Assembly: GCA_947625735.1 (NCBI GenBank)
Contig: CANQPL010000004.1
Span: forward strand, 56,681-120,680
DNA: 64,000 bases
Direction: 5' to 3'
Source: an uncultured Clostridia bacterium
GTDB lineage: Bacteria; Bacillota; Clostridia; Oscillospirales; Ruminococcaceae
Both the position numbers and the translations under genes were made by a program. This document shows, one piece after another, positions 54,517 through 63,188 of this stretch. How positions within the stretch are numbered: position 1 is the first letter of the stretch; each line of letters starts with the position of its first letter. The notes beneath the pieces were generated by a model, which worked only from the letters and a program-made list of their open reading frames with translations, had not been told where the DNA came from and did not search any database.

Positions 54517-54519
54517 TGT

Positions 54520-55287
54520 ATGAAGGGTTACATTCACTCAACTGAATCATTTGGAACAGTCGACGGACCGGGTATCCGGTTCGTCGTATTTTTCCAAGGG
54601 TGTCCCATGAGATGTCTCTATTGCCACAATCCCGATACATGGAATTTTCATGCAAAGGACGGCGCGGGTACCGAGGTAACCGCCGAAGAAATTCTTGATA
54701 TGTACGACGGTGTAAAGGAATTTCTCAAGGGCGGCGGCATAACCTGTACCGGCGGCGAACCGATGGCGCAGATAGGATTTCTTACAGAGCTTTTTGAAAA
54801 GGCTCATGCCAAAGGGATACACACCTGTCTTGACACCTCGGGCATAACCTTTGACCCCGAACATACCCAAGCGGTTGACAGACTTCTTAAAGTCACCGAC
54901 CTTATCATGCTTGATATCAAGCATATTAACGATGAGGAGCATAAAAAGCTCACAGGTCAGAGCAATAAAAATATCCTGAGCTTTGCAGAATATGTCAGCC
55001 AAAAAGGAGTACGTCTCTGGATACGTCATGTAGTAGTACCGGGAATAACAGATAATCCCGTGTATCTTCACGAGCTGGGAGTATTTATTTCACGGCTTAA
55101 GACGCTCAATGCCCTTGATGTTCTCCCCTACCATGACATGGGCAAGGCTAAGTACAAGAATCTGGGGATCGACTATCCCCTTACCGAAACCGAGCCTTTA
55201 TCCAAAGAGGACGCAGCCAAAGCCCGTGACATCATAATGCAGGGCGTAAAGGACGGTCTTGCCGAGGCTCATAAACATCAGAATTAA
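54520..55287 (+). CDS. pflA: Pyruvate formate-lyase activating enzyme
   Basis: 255 residues, a radical SAM enzyme that abstracts hydrogen from the PFL glycine. GCPMRCLYCHNPDTW gives the CxxxCxxC 4Fe-4S site, GGGITCTGGEPM the SAM-binding GGE motif, followed by DTSGITFD and LLKVTDLIMLDIKHIN. Length is typical. Starts 3 bases after the radical-domain gene; its RBS is weak, so translation is probably coupled. Its target Gly is in the small gene upstream rather than in pflB. Confidence 0.96.
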   Translation: MKGYIHSTESFGTVDGPGIRFVVFFQGCPMRCLYCHNPDTWNFHAKDGAGTEVTAEEILDMYDGVKEFLKGGGITCTGGEPMAQIGFLTELFEKAHAKGIHTCLDTSGITFDPEHTQAVDRLLKVTDLIMLDIKHINDEEHKKLTGQSNKNILSFAEYVSQKGVRLWIRHVVVPGITDNPVYLHELGVFISRLKTLNALDVLPYHDMGKAKYKNLGIDYPLTETEPLSKEDAAKARDIIMQGVKDGLAEAHKHQN

Positions 55288-55325
55288 AGGTGTAAGCGGT
55301 CATGGATCGCTTACACCTTTTTTTC
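55287..55325 (+). terminator. Terminator of the pfl operon
   Basis: 12-bp stem AAGGTGTAAGCG (55287-55298) / CGCTTACACCTT (55308-55319) with a T-run; overlaps the last base of pflA. Confidence 0.9.
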
Positions 55326-55375
55326 ATTAACTGCCGCCGCCAGTTAAACAGAGCAGCGGTATAATTACACCTGAT

Positions 55376-55549
55376 TTAACCGCAGCAGGAGGACTTGCAC
55401 TCAAAGGACTGGCAGTCGGTACATTCGGGAACAGTAGGATTTGCCTCATGAGTGCCGACCTTGATAGACTCCAGTGAGCAGTAATGCTCGCTTTCAAGGT
55501 TGTACTTGCAGTTCGTCACATCGCACTTGATGGAAGAATTTCTTGACAT
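55376..55549 (-). CDS. DUF1540 domain protein
   Basis: 57 residues with a clear DUF1540 pattern: SIKCDVTNCKYNL, an aromatic-Cys segment EHYCSLESIKVG and ECTDCQSFECKSSCCG, with eight cysteines that probably bind metal. Function unknown; members are often small and found in spore-forming or anaerobic Clostridia. Starts at ATG 55549 with GAGAGG; the longer ORF is not supported. Confidence 0.85.
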   Translation of the reverse strand: MSRNSSIKCDVTNCKYNLESEHYCSLESIKVGTHEANPTVPECTDCQSFECKSSCCG

Positions 55550-55781
55550 GATGATCAGCCTCTCTTTTTGTAATTTGCCATGTATCACATGGGCTGATAT
55601 TAGTATTTTCGGAATACGGATAATGATTCAAGGAAAAATAAGGAATGTACTTTTAGAGGATAGAAAATAGAGGATAGATGTGTAAACCTGCTGATTAGCA
55701 CGTTTCCTTTGACTTGTTATTTAGCGGGCGGAACCCGCTGCCAACTCGCTCAAAAATTGTGCAGAAGCCTTTTTGTACAAT

Positions 55782-55903
55782 GGCTCAGTAACTGTTATAT
55801 GATGTAAATGGTCATTAAATATTACAGTAAATAAAAGTTACCGAGCCGCAAATTAAATTTTCACACATAACTTACTAACGACCTGCGTGAAGGCTCAGCC
55901 TTC
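55782..55903. repeat. Structured dispersed repeat, copy A (stop-codon side of the PBP gene)
   Basis: Inverted repeat GGCTCAGTAACT (55782-55793) / AGTTACCGAGCC (55836-55847, 11 of 12 paired). A hairpin GAAGGCTCAGCCTTC (55889-55903) lies right after the PBP stop codon. From AGTTACCGAGCCGC onward the sequence aligns with copy B at about 63119-63188. A further hairpin AGCGGGCGGAACCCGCT lies at 55723-55739. Otherwise 55589-55903 has no gene. Confidence 0.65.
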
Positions 55904-57496
55904 TTATTTATAATATCTTCCGAGTGTCACGCTGTCCGCAATATCCTTGAAAACAGGACCGCAGGTAAGATTACCCGATACTCCCTCCTCGATCATCACA
56001 GTTACAGCATACTGCGGCTCATCTGCGGGAAAGAATCCCGTAAACCAACAGTTCAGCTTCTCCTCTCCGTTATCAAAATACTGCCATGTCTGAGCAGTGG
56101 AGGTTTTTCCTCCTCCTGTAGTAAATTCGGGAACAGCCGCAGAGTTTTCCTTATACATGGTAGTTATCATAAAGCTCTTCAGCTTATCGGCGGTGGAGGA
56201 TTTCATAACCCTCCGATAAGAGGGCTGCGCCGCCGCAGCTTTGGCATCATGAACGATATCTGTGCTTCCGTGTATCAGTACAGGCTCCGGGCATATTCCG
56301 CTGTTGGCAATTGCAGCGGTCATAACAGTCACCTGTAACGGGGTTGCCGTCAGCATTCCCTGCCCAAAGGAAAAATTTGCCTTTTCAGCGGGTATAAGCA
56401 GTTCCTTCACAGTCGTAAGATGTCCCGATGATGAAGAAATACCGTCACAGAAAAAGGACGCCTTCCCAAAACCCAACCCCTCTGCAAAGCTGTGCAGAAA
56501 CTCGGTAGGAATATCTCTGCCGAGACTTATAAAATAAGGATTGCAGGATTCGACCATAGCCGATCTCATGTCAAGAGTGCCGTGACCGCCGAAACGGTGA
56601 CATTTGAATTTATTTTCGTAGATGAATATACTTCCCCGGCAGCGGTAGGCATATTCATCGGATATGCCGTATTCCAGCGCAGCCCCCGCCGTCACCAGCT
56701 TAAAAACCGAACCCACGCTGTAGGCAGAAAATGCTCTGTTTATAAACGGCGAATCCTCCGAATCAAGGCTCAGCTCAGGGTGTGCGGGGTCAAATCCGGG
56801 CTTGCTTACCACCGCACAGATCTCCCCCGTCTTAATATCCATAACAATGGCGGCACCCTTTTTCACCTCAGACATTGCCTCCTCTGCCGCCCTCTGTATA
56901 CAAATATCAAGAGATGTAGCAACCCCTGTCCGATAAGATGATGTTTCACTTATGGAAAGGCCGTCACCCTCCAGCATATTTCCCCGTGCATCTGCGCTGT
57001 ATCGGAGCTTTACGGTGCTTCTCGGAATACGCAGTATATCATCGAATGCCGCTTCAATACCGCAAACGCCTTTTTCATCGGCAGTATATCCTATAATATG
57101 CTCAGCCATGCTCCCGCTGTAGCGTTCCTTTGTTACGATCACAGGTATATCCCCCAGATCGGACGTATTGACCTCGCAAAGAAAAAGAGCGTCTCCCGTA
57201 ATGCACTCGTCATACTTTTCCCTGTTGATAATGTGACCGCTTAGCACATCTGTATCCGCCGTTTCGGGATCAATGACCGCAATATAGCTGTTTGCACGGT
57301 TAACAAGACTTATACCGTTTCTGTCAAAAATGTCGCCGTATGAGCATATGATCTCCACCTCTCTTGGCGCGGACATATCATAGCTGCTGTAGTTTTCCAT
57401 AGAAAACCCGGTAAGCATAATGCGCAGCATAAGCAGCACTCCCACCAAAGCGGTTATCACTGCAAGTATGGTGATCTTAATTTTCATTCGGTACAT
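55904..57496 (-). CDS. Penicillin-binding protein 2-like transpeptidase
   Basis: 530 residues with an N-terminal membrane helix (about 8-28) and an extracytoplasmic transpeptidase domain. The catalytic Ser/Lys pair is in SVFK (263-266), SCN at 317-319, and the third motif is KTS in GGGKTSTAQTW instead of the usual KTG. A dimerisation-like domain (GDIFDRNGISLVNR) precedes it. It is class B (monofunctional), of about 530 residues, smaller than FtsI/SpoVD with PASTA domains. Start ATG 57496 follows GGAGGCG. No cell-division gene is nearby, so it may be a stand-alone, possibly sporulation or stress-related enzyme. Confidence 0.9.
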   Translation of the reverse strand: MYRMKIKITILAVITALVGVLLMLRIMLTGFSMENYSSYDMSAPREVEIICSYGDIFDRNGISLVNRANSYIAVIDPETADTDVLSGHIINREKYDECITGDALFLCEVNTSDLGDIPVIVTKERYSGSMAEHIIGYTADEKGVCGIEAAFDDILRIPRSTVKLRYSADARGNMLEGDGLSISETSSYRTGVATSLDICIQRAAEEAMSEVKKGAAIVMDIKTGEICAVVSKPGFDPAHPELSLDSEDSPFINRAFSAYSVGSVFKLVTAGAALEYGISDEYAYRCRGSIFIYENKFKCHRFGGHGTLDMRSAMVESCNPYFISLGRDIPTEFLHSFAEGLGFGKASFFCDGISSSSGHLTTVKELLIPAEKANFSFGQGMLTATPLQVTVMTAAIANSGICPEPVLIHGSTDIVHDAKAAAAQPSYRRVMKSSTADKLKSFMITTMYKENSAAVPEFTTGGGKTSTAQTWQYFDNGEEKLNCWFTGFFPADEPQYAVTVMIEEGVSGNLTCGPVFKDIADSVTLGRYYK

Positions 57497-57608
57497 TGAA
57501 CACGCCTCCGCTTATAGCATTGGCATTATTTTACCGAATTATTCCATAAAATCATTACAGCTTTTAAGTAAACCCGAACTGTACTTGCGACAACCTTATC
57601 AGTCGTCC

Positions 57609-58100
57609 TCACTTCGATGCTTTATCGGCGGGAAGGTTAGCCTTTGCAGTAAGACGTGTGACTGTAAGTCTGGCAACAGCGGTCCTTTCCACAGCCGCCC
57701 TGTTATATTCAAAATTCCTCGTTTCCTCATGCCTTGCCATAATGATATTTTCCAAGGCAAACAGCTTTTCCTCCCCCTCAAGAAATGTGACCGCCGCCTC
57801 ACCCATAACAGACATATAACGCATAGTCACGTCCCCTCTCTCGGGAATAAGCTCAATTTTCAGCGGAATATCCATTTCAAAGGAGCAAAAGGGCGACCCT
57901 TTAAGCAGCTCATACTTTCTCCCCGCTTTTGCACCGTGGATATATAATTCAACAGAACCCTCCTCAGCCCTGTAAGCAAAATTGACAGGCACAATATACG
58001 GAAAATTCCCGTCAGCAATACCCAGCCGCAGTATTTCGCACTGATCTATAATTTTTATTATCTCTTGAAAATCGGTTATTTCCCGATCCTTTCTTCTCAT
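57609..58100 (-). CDS. Nim-like flavin-binding protein, pyridoxamine 5'-phosphate oxidase family
   Basis: 163 residues, split-barrel FMN-binding fold: QCEILRLGIADGNFPYIVPVNFAY, YIHGAKAGRKYELLKGSPFCSFEMDIP and MSVMGEAAVTFLEGEEK are typical of NimA-type proteins, which are linked with 5-nitroimidazole resistance but are widespread with other functions. The start at 58100 is favoured by AAGGACGTGAAAAA (AAGGA nine bases before ATG). In the ORF track the same frame extends upstream into the 3' end of a broken aminoglycoside phosphotransferase gene. Confidence 0.85.
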   Translation of the reverse strand: MRRKDREITDFQEIIKIIDQCEILRLGIADGNFPYIVPVNFAYRAEEGSVELYIHGAKAGRKYELLKGSPFCSFEMDIPLKIELIPERGDVTMRYMSVMGEAAVTFLEGEEKLFALENIIMARHEETRNFEYNRAAVERTAVARLTVTRLTAKANLPADKASK

Positions 58101-58952
58101 TTTTTCACGTCCTTTTTCAATAAAATCATATCTGTTATTTTTTATACCATAAACAATTGTTTCTATTGGATAGTATTGTTCAAAAAACATCTTGATACTC
58201 TTTTGTTTTAGCAATATCAATATCTCCATAAATCTGCAAAATATCTTCGCCGAAAAACGAACCGATTTCTTCTTCACTATCTTCTAATAAATATATAAAA
58301 TCACAATATTCGTCAATAATTCCTGCATCACCAAAATCTATAATTCCTACCAGTTTATTATTATCATTTAATAATAAATGATTACAGCTGAGATCATTAT
58401 GACATAAACATTTTTATCATCAAAAATTGTTGTACTTTTTAATCTTTCAAAAAAGCTCTCAATGTGTTGCTTCTCAACATCAGTAAGTTCATTATAAATT
58501 GTATCCCTTAATAACTGATATTCTTCTAAAAAATTCTGCCTGTTATCTATAGAATAATTTTTTATTTCTGAATGATCCAAACCATGCATTGCTTTTAAAA
58601 ATTCAGCAATATCTTTTTTTAAAGCAGATTTTTGTTCAGAGGTCATTGTATTATATATTTGGGGATTTAAGAATTTTCCATCAATTTTTTTATAACCTAT
58701 TATTGATAATTCATCTGTTATGTAACTATAATCTATTTCAGGTATTTTAATATCAGATGTTAAGTATTTATTTAAAAAATCATATATTGCTTTTTCCTTT
58801 TCATAGCCTCTTTTCTTATTTGCACTAAATTTAATTTTAAAAATATATTCATTATTAACTAAATATGCTTTACTATCATGACCCTCACCAATTAAATTTA
58901 TACTATCAACGTCAATATCAAAATGCCTTTCTATTATATTTTTTATGTTCAT
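58101..58952 (-). pseudogene. APH(2'')-type aminoglycoside phosphotransferase with two frameshifts
   Basis: The N-terminal lobe (58952 to about 58416) is intact: [24 protein letters not shown] and [10 protein letters not shown] one-base loss in a five-A run (58411-58415) moves the frame; in the next frame [12 protein letters not shown] (catalytic loop), [25 protein letters not shown] (metal-binding) and [14 protein letters not shown] follow. A one-base gain in a six-T run (58182-58187) moves it again to EQYYPIETIVYGIKNN. The C-terminal part then reads in frame into the Nim-like gene. The sequence matches APH(2'')-I/III/IV-type kinases. The segment is AT-rich, unlike neighbours, suggesting transfer. 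If the frameshifts are errors, the gene may be functional. Confidence 0.85.
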
Positions 58953-58995
58953 AGTTCACCTCTTTTTTTCATAAGTGTATCCGGTCTTGATGATA

Positions 58996-59916
58996 TCAGA
59001 AAAATAAATCGTCAAAATCACGCAAAAAAATCATATTATCAATTGTAATCTGAGCCTTGATCCAATTTTCGGCAATATACCATTCTTTGCAGTCGCTGTA
59101 CCATTGCCATGGTACACTGTAAGAACCGTCGGAAAGCTGGGTATTTTTGATATATTCACATTCCACACTGCAAAGTTCTTTAAATTTTTCATTATAAAAT
59201 CTTTTGTTTGCAGGTGTAAAAAACGTTGACGGCTTTGGAATGTATTCACCCCAGCGTGAAACATCACTGCAAACAGAGCCTTCGATAATTTCATTCAGCT
59301 TTGCAAGATAAGTCTCACTGTCAAACGGCATATTGCCTGCATCATCGCAGTAATCATAAAGCGACATAAAGCATACGGCAATATGACGTTCAAGCGGAGC
59401 ATTCATTATAAACCAATTTGCAGCTTCTCCTGCGATCTGCACACCTTTTTCGTATAAAGCGCTTTTTTTATCTGCATACTTTATGATAAATCCGGCAAGT
59501 GCGGCGGTAGGATTATATTCAAATACACTTCCGTTTTCGGGATATTTCCACCAGACAGCACAGGGACTTGAATTGTTTGTGGGAACAGTATTCAGCCACT
59601 GATTATGTTCAATATCAAAATCCGAACCGCTTGAAAGGTATTTCAGTATTCCCTCTGCAATGGGATCATCAGGTTCAAGACCGCCTGTTTTTCTGATATA
59701 TTCTGTTGCTTTCCATACACCCATGGGTAAAGAATTACGATTAAAATTATCCGATTCCAATCCCCAGCCGAAGCCCCCGTCTTGATTCTGATAAGCTGAA
59801 AGAGCGGCAGTAACATCACTTAACGGACCATTTTCAAAGTAAAACCTGAATACAGCTAAATCCAGAGGTCGTGCATTGCGATAAATAAAACGGCGTGCTT
59901 TGTCAAAAGTGTTCAT
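58996..59916 (-). CDS. Squalene/prenyltransferase-like alpha-alpha barrel protein
   Basis: 306 residues. SAYQNQDGGFGWGLESD matches the QxxDGGFG motif of the prenyltransferase/squalene-oxidase repeat, and PLGVWKATEYI-like helices recur, giving several repeats of about 50. No DXDD or other cyclase-active site is visible, so catalysis is not assured. The family role in Firmicutes is unknown. It has no signal peptide and lies between the broken APH gene and a lipoprotein gene. Confidence 0.65.
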   Translation of the reverse strand: MNTFDKARRFIYRNARPLDLAVFRFYFENGPLSDVTAALSAYQNQDGGFGWGLESDNFNRNSLPMGVWKATEYIRKTGGLEPDDPIAEGILKYLSSGSDFDIEHNQWLNTVPTNNSSPCAVWWKYPENGSVFEYNPTAALAGFIIKYADKKSALYEKGVQIAGEAANWFIMNAPLERHIAVCFMSLYDYCDDAGNMPFDSETYLAKLNEIIEGSVCSDVSRWGEYIPKPSTFFTPANKRFYNEKFKELCSVECEYIKNTQLSDGSYSVPWQWYSDCKEWYIAENWIKAQITIDNMIFLRDFDDLFF

Positions 59917-60007
59917 TATAAAATCTCCCTTAAATATGTAATATTTGATAGTTAAAAAAATTTATGTCTGAAAACAAACAGCGCTTAAATTATTTAAAAA
60001 ATACCTT

Positions 60008-62128
60008 TTAATTTCTTTCACTGAACGCTATACCTGCCCTGCCCTGAATATTTTTCGCCGCATTGTCCGCAGAGGTATCCCCCGCAAAAAACATATCCGT
60101 TTCTTCATTTACAATATTCAGTATCTCATCATCATATCTTATTTTGACGGAATTATTTATCATTTCCGTTATATGATCGTAATCGCTTTTTTCAATAAGT
60201 CTTACGGGAACATTATTAAACATAAACTGATAGGCTTCGTCACCGTTTTCCTCTTTGATAAGACGGTTGCTTTCAAGAACAGCATTCATATTTTTATCAA
60301 AAAGCAATTTTAATACCGGTATCCCCATAGAAAAGCTGCCTGCCCTGTTGTACTGATTATAATTCAGATAGAATTTTATAAAATCCCATGCAGCGGATTT
60401 ATTTTCCGAAAAAGAATTAAGATAAATCGCATCACCGCTCAGAACATGAATTTTTTTGCCGTCAATTCTCGGTACCCCTATAGGGTGAAGATCAAGTACC
60501 TCTTCATAAGCAGCAAGCTCCTCCGCACCGTGTATCGTTATTGGCTGAATCTTCATCGGCACATCGTCAGACAGGGTATCACTTTTGGTGTCGGGAATAT
60601 TTACATCCCGGGAAAAATTCATAAGCATACGCAAATTTTCATTATCAAAATCACATTTTACAGTATTATAATCAGTAAAGCAGTCAAAGTTATACCTGAC
60701 CAATTCATTCATAAAATCGGTTCTTGAATTAAAATTATTTATCAGAATATCATTCTGTACCTTTTCCGAATCAAGACGTGTTATGTCAAATGAATCATAA
60801 TTTCTGCAATATCCTGAATTTGCAGCGTATGTCAGAATAGCAAAATCAGCCCACATACCGTATAATTTTCCGTCAGTTTCCATAGCGGAAAGTGCTGCTT
60901 CAAAAAAATCATCACGGCTTATATCTTCATCACTGTCAATAAATCCATACAGATCCTCAAAAAGTCCCGCATTATAAACATTTTTTATTCCTGACGGGAA
61001 AATAAGAATATCTCCCAATTCATCACCGCTGATGAGCTTTCTGTCAAAGGAGTCAATAAGATCACCCTTTTCATTTTCATCAAGATATTCAAATTCAATA
61101 ACATGATCCTTACTGCTTCTGTTATATGCAAAAACCGCTTTCTCAAAATTATTTCCCACATCATCTGAAACAGTTATGGTTATTTTTGTACGCTCATTTA
61201 ATTTCTCTGTCGGAATAAATTCTAACCGTGAAAGAGAACCCACTTCCCCGTTTTCAAAGTCAAAAAATAATATCCTTCCGTTTTCATCTGAAAATACACT
61301 GTTAAGCGAATATTCCGTAAGTCCCATATCGGATAGGCTTGCAATAACATTAAATTTTCCGTCTGCATTTATTCCGTAAATATAAATATTATCAGCCGCA
61401 TATAAAATATTGTCCCCGTATCCGCCGAAAACGGTATGCCCGTTGAAATCCGACGGAAATTCAACGGTATCTGCAAACTCTATTTTCTCTGTGTCGATTT
61501 TTTTCAGTGAATCATACATCACCGCATATAAAGCGCCGTCTGCACCGATAATAAGCTGATTTATAATATCCTCGGATTCAATTTTACCGCATAATTCGAG
61601 TGAATCATTGAGCTTGAATTTATATATGCAAAAGCTGTTATAAAGATAAATTTCCCCATTATAATATTCTGCTCTGCAAAAATCACCAAGTTTTTCGTTT
61701 ATGTCATATTTTTCAAAGCTGTGTCCGTTTATATCATATATCAGGAGTGAATAACCCTTTTCATTACCTCCCGAAAGCAGCACAATATTTCCCTCATCAT
61801 TTACAAAAAGGGACGAAATACCCTCCCCGGGAAATGGTATATCCACATCATCGGAAATATTCCAGATCATTTCCGAACTGCCGTTGGAGGTATCCGTAAG
61901 CATAAGATAATAATTATGCTCCTTGACATATGAAGCATAGAGCTTTCCGTTTCCGTTGTAGTATGAAGCCGATATTGAGCCGCCTTTCGGTGACAGCTCC
62001 ACCGTTTCTATATTACAGCCGTACGGTGTTTTCTTTGTTGTATTTTCAGCCTGATCTTTTTTTTCACAGCCTGAAAAAACAAATGCAGCCGCTAACAATA
62101 AGATCATAAATTTATAGAAAATCTTCAT
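60008..62128 (-). CDS. Second propeller/solute-binding lipoprotein, paralog of the 1269-3488 gene
   Basis: 706 residues with lipobox FSGC (Cys21). The N-terminal part (about 40-320) has short beta motifs like DEGNIVLLSGGNEKGYSLLIYD. The C-terminal SBP part contains LFEDLYGFIDSDEDISRDDFF and ALSAMETDGKLYGMWADF, which match LFADLYTFMDTD and NVLSAFETDGKLYHF in the paralog. It ends with NAAKNIQGRAGIAFSE (paralog: EETARLIESRVNIYLSE). It stands alone; no BlaI-type gene or GGTTT...AAACC operator is seen upstream. Its function is unknown, but two copies of this unusual design suggest a family of sensors or scavengers. Confidence 0.75.
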   Translation of the reverse strand: MKIFYKFMILLLAAAFVFSGCEKKDQAENTTKKTPYGCNIETVELSPKGGSISASYYNGNGKLYASYVKEHNYYLMLTDTSNGSSEMIWNISDDVDIPFPGEGISSLFVNDEGNIVLLSGGNEKGYSLLIYDINGHSFEKYDINEKLGDFCRAEYYNGEIYLYNSFCIYKFKLNDSLELCGKIESEDIINQLIIGADGALYAVMYDSLKKIDTEKIEFADTVEFPSDFNGHTVFGGYGDNILYAADNIYIYGINADGKFNVIASLSDMGLTEYSLNSVFSDENGRILFFDFENGEVGSLSRLEFIPTEKLNERTKITITVSDDVGNNFEKAVFAYNRSSKDHVIEFEYLDENEKGDLIDSFDRKLISGDELGDILIFPSGIKNVYNAGLFEDLYGFIDSDEDISRDDFFEAALSAMETDGKLYGMWADFAILTYAANSGYCRNYDSFDITRLDSEKVQNDILINNFNSRTDFMNELVRYNFDCFTDYNTVKCDFDNENLRMLMNFSRDVNIPDTKSDTLSDDVPMKIQPITIHGAEELAAYEEVLDLHPIGVPRIDGKKIHVLSGDAIYLNSFSENKSAAWDFIKFYLNYNQYNRAGSFSMGIPVLKLLFDKNMNAVLESNRLIKEENGDEAYQFMFNNVPVRLIEKSDYDHITEMINNSVKIRYDDEILNIVNEETDMFFAGDTSADNAAKNIQGRAGIAFSERN

Positions 62129-62273
62129 TTTTTCTCTCTCCGTAAATTAAAAAAATGACCGACAGTTTCAAAAATTCCGATACCAAATCACAGCAAAAGG
62201 AAATTTTCAAGCTGCTGTATAAATTATTTCGCATAAATAATTTTAAAAAACTGCAAGTAGAGTCACCACGCAT

Positions 62274-63068
62274 CTACCCAATTAAAAAATCGAATACGAT
62301 CTGATTAAAGTCTTTTGCTTCCTCATAGGCAGCGTGCCCCAAATTGTCATACATATGTATTTTACAACCGAGCTTCTCTGCAATTTCCTCAGAAGCCGCT
62401 CCGCTAACGACTTTATCCTGTCTGCCGCCCATAACAAGCACAGGACATTTAATATTGTCAAGCATCTCATATGTATTGCAGGTAAGGCAGGAATCAACAA
62501 GTATAACGAACCGCTGTACATCTTTTGGTTTTTGCATAAGCGTCAGCAGCGGCATAAACGGACGATACCTTTTTATATAATCATCGGAATACATCTTTTG
62601 AGCCATATCCATAACAAGTTCTTTCATAGCTCCATGCTCTGCCATTTTAACCCAACTTCCGACAACCTGCTTTACCGTATCATTATTACGGGAGAGCGTT
62701 ACCGCAAGAACAAGTTTATTAACAAGATCGGGTCTTTGAAGGGCAAGATATTGTGCGATCATTCCTCCTTGAGATACCCCGAATACATCTGCTTTTTTTA
62801 TGCCTAATATATCCATTGCTGCGGCAATATCAGATGCCATTTCCTTTACAGTAATGCAATTCTGAACGATCGGTCTCCTGTCAAAAATATAAACCTTGTA
62901 ATCATTTGCAAAAATGCGGTAAATATAGGCAAGTGACAACGCCGCACCCTTTATTCCCCGTGTACTAAGCCCCTGTATCATAACCAACGGCTTTTTACCG
63001 CTGCCGAATGTAATATAATCAAACTGCATATCCGAAACAGTCAGTTTTAATTCTTTGGCATTATACAT
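62274..63068 (-). CDS. Alpha/beta hydrolase, esterase/acyltransferase-like
   Basis: 264 residues. The nucleophile elbow is GVSQGG, the Asp region is LVMGGRQDKVV and the His is in DNLGHAAYEEA. Short N-terminal region with no signal peptide. Start at ATG 63068 follows GGGGGTGATACG; the upstream codons in the ORF track belong to the repeat element. Substrate unknown. It is near another hydrolase (63180-63929), both on the minus strand, possibly one transcript interrupted by the repeat. Confidence 0.85.
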   Translation of the reverse strand: MYNAKELKLTVSDMQFDYITFGSGKKPLVMIQGLSTRGIKGAALSLAYIYRIFANDYKVYIFDRRPIVQNCITVKEMASDIAAAMDILGIKKADVFGVSQGGMIAQYLALQRPDLVNKLVLAVTLSRNNDTVKQVVGSWVKMAEHGAMKELVMDMAQKMYSDDYIKRYRPFMPLLTLMQKPKDVQRFVILVDSCLTCNTYEMLDNIKCPVLVMGGRQDKVVSGAASEEIAEKLGCKIHMYDNLGHAAYEEAKDFNQIVFDFLIG

Positions 63069-63116
63069 TTTAAACGTATCACCCCCAAAAACTTCAGACA
63101 AAGCATCATTGCAAAT

Positions 63117-63188
63117 AATAGTTACCGAGCCGCTATTTAAAATATTCAAGCATAATTTACTATCGAATTGCAAGCGGGTTCAACCCGC
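63117..63188. repeat. Structured dispersed repeat, copy B (overlapping a hydrolase stop codon)
   Basis: AGTTACCGAGCCGC near the start and CATAATTTACTATCGAATTGC align with copy A at 55836-55903. The hairpin GCGGGTTCAACCCGC (63174-63188) contains the stop codon (TGA on the minus strand at 63182-63180) in its loop. Stem sequence differs from copy A but pairing is preserved. Confidence 0.6.

Noticed and set aside
55700-55910. Integron attC site
   Set aside because: The inverted repeats lack the RYYYAAC/GTTRRRY core and there is no integrase or cassette array.
58101-58277. Longer N-terminus of the Nim-like protein
   Set aside because: These codons match the C-terminus of APH(2'') kinases; a ribosome site precedes ATG 58100. 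The in-frame junction is reported as a finding.
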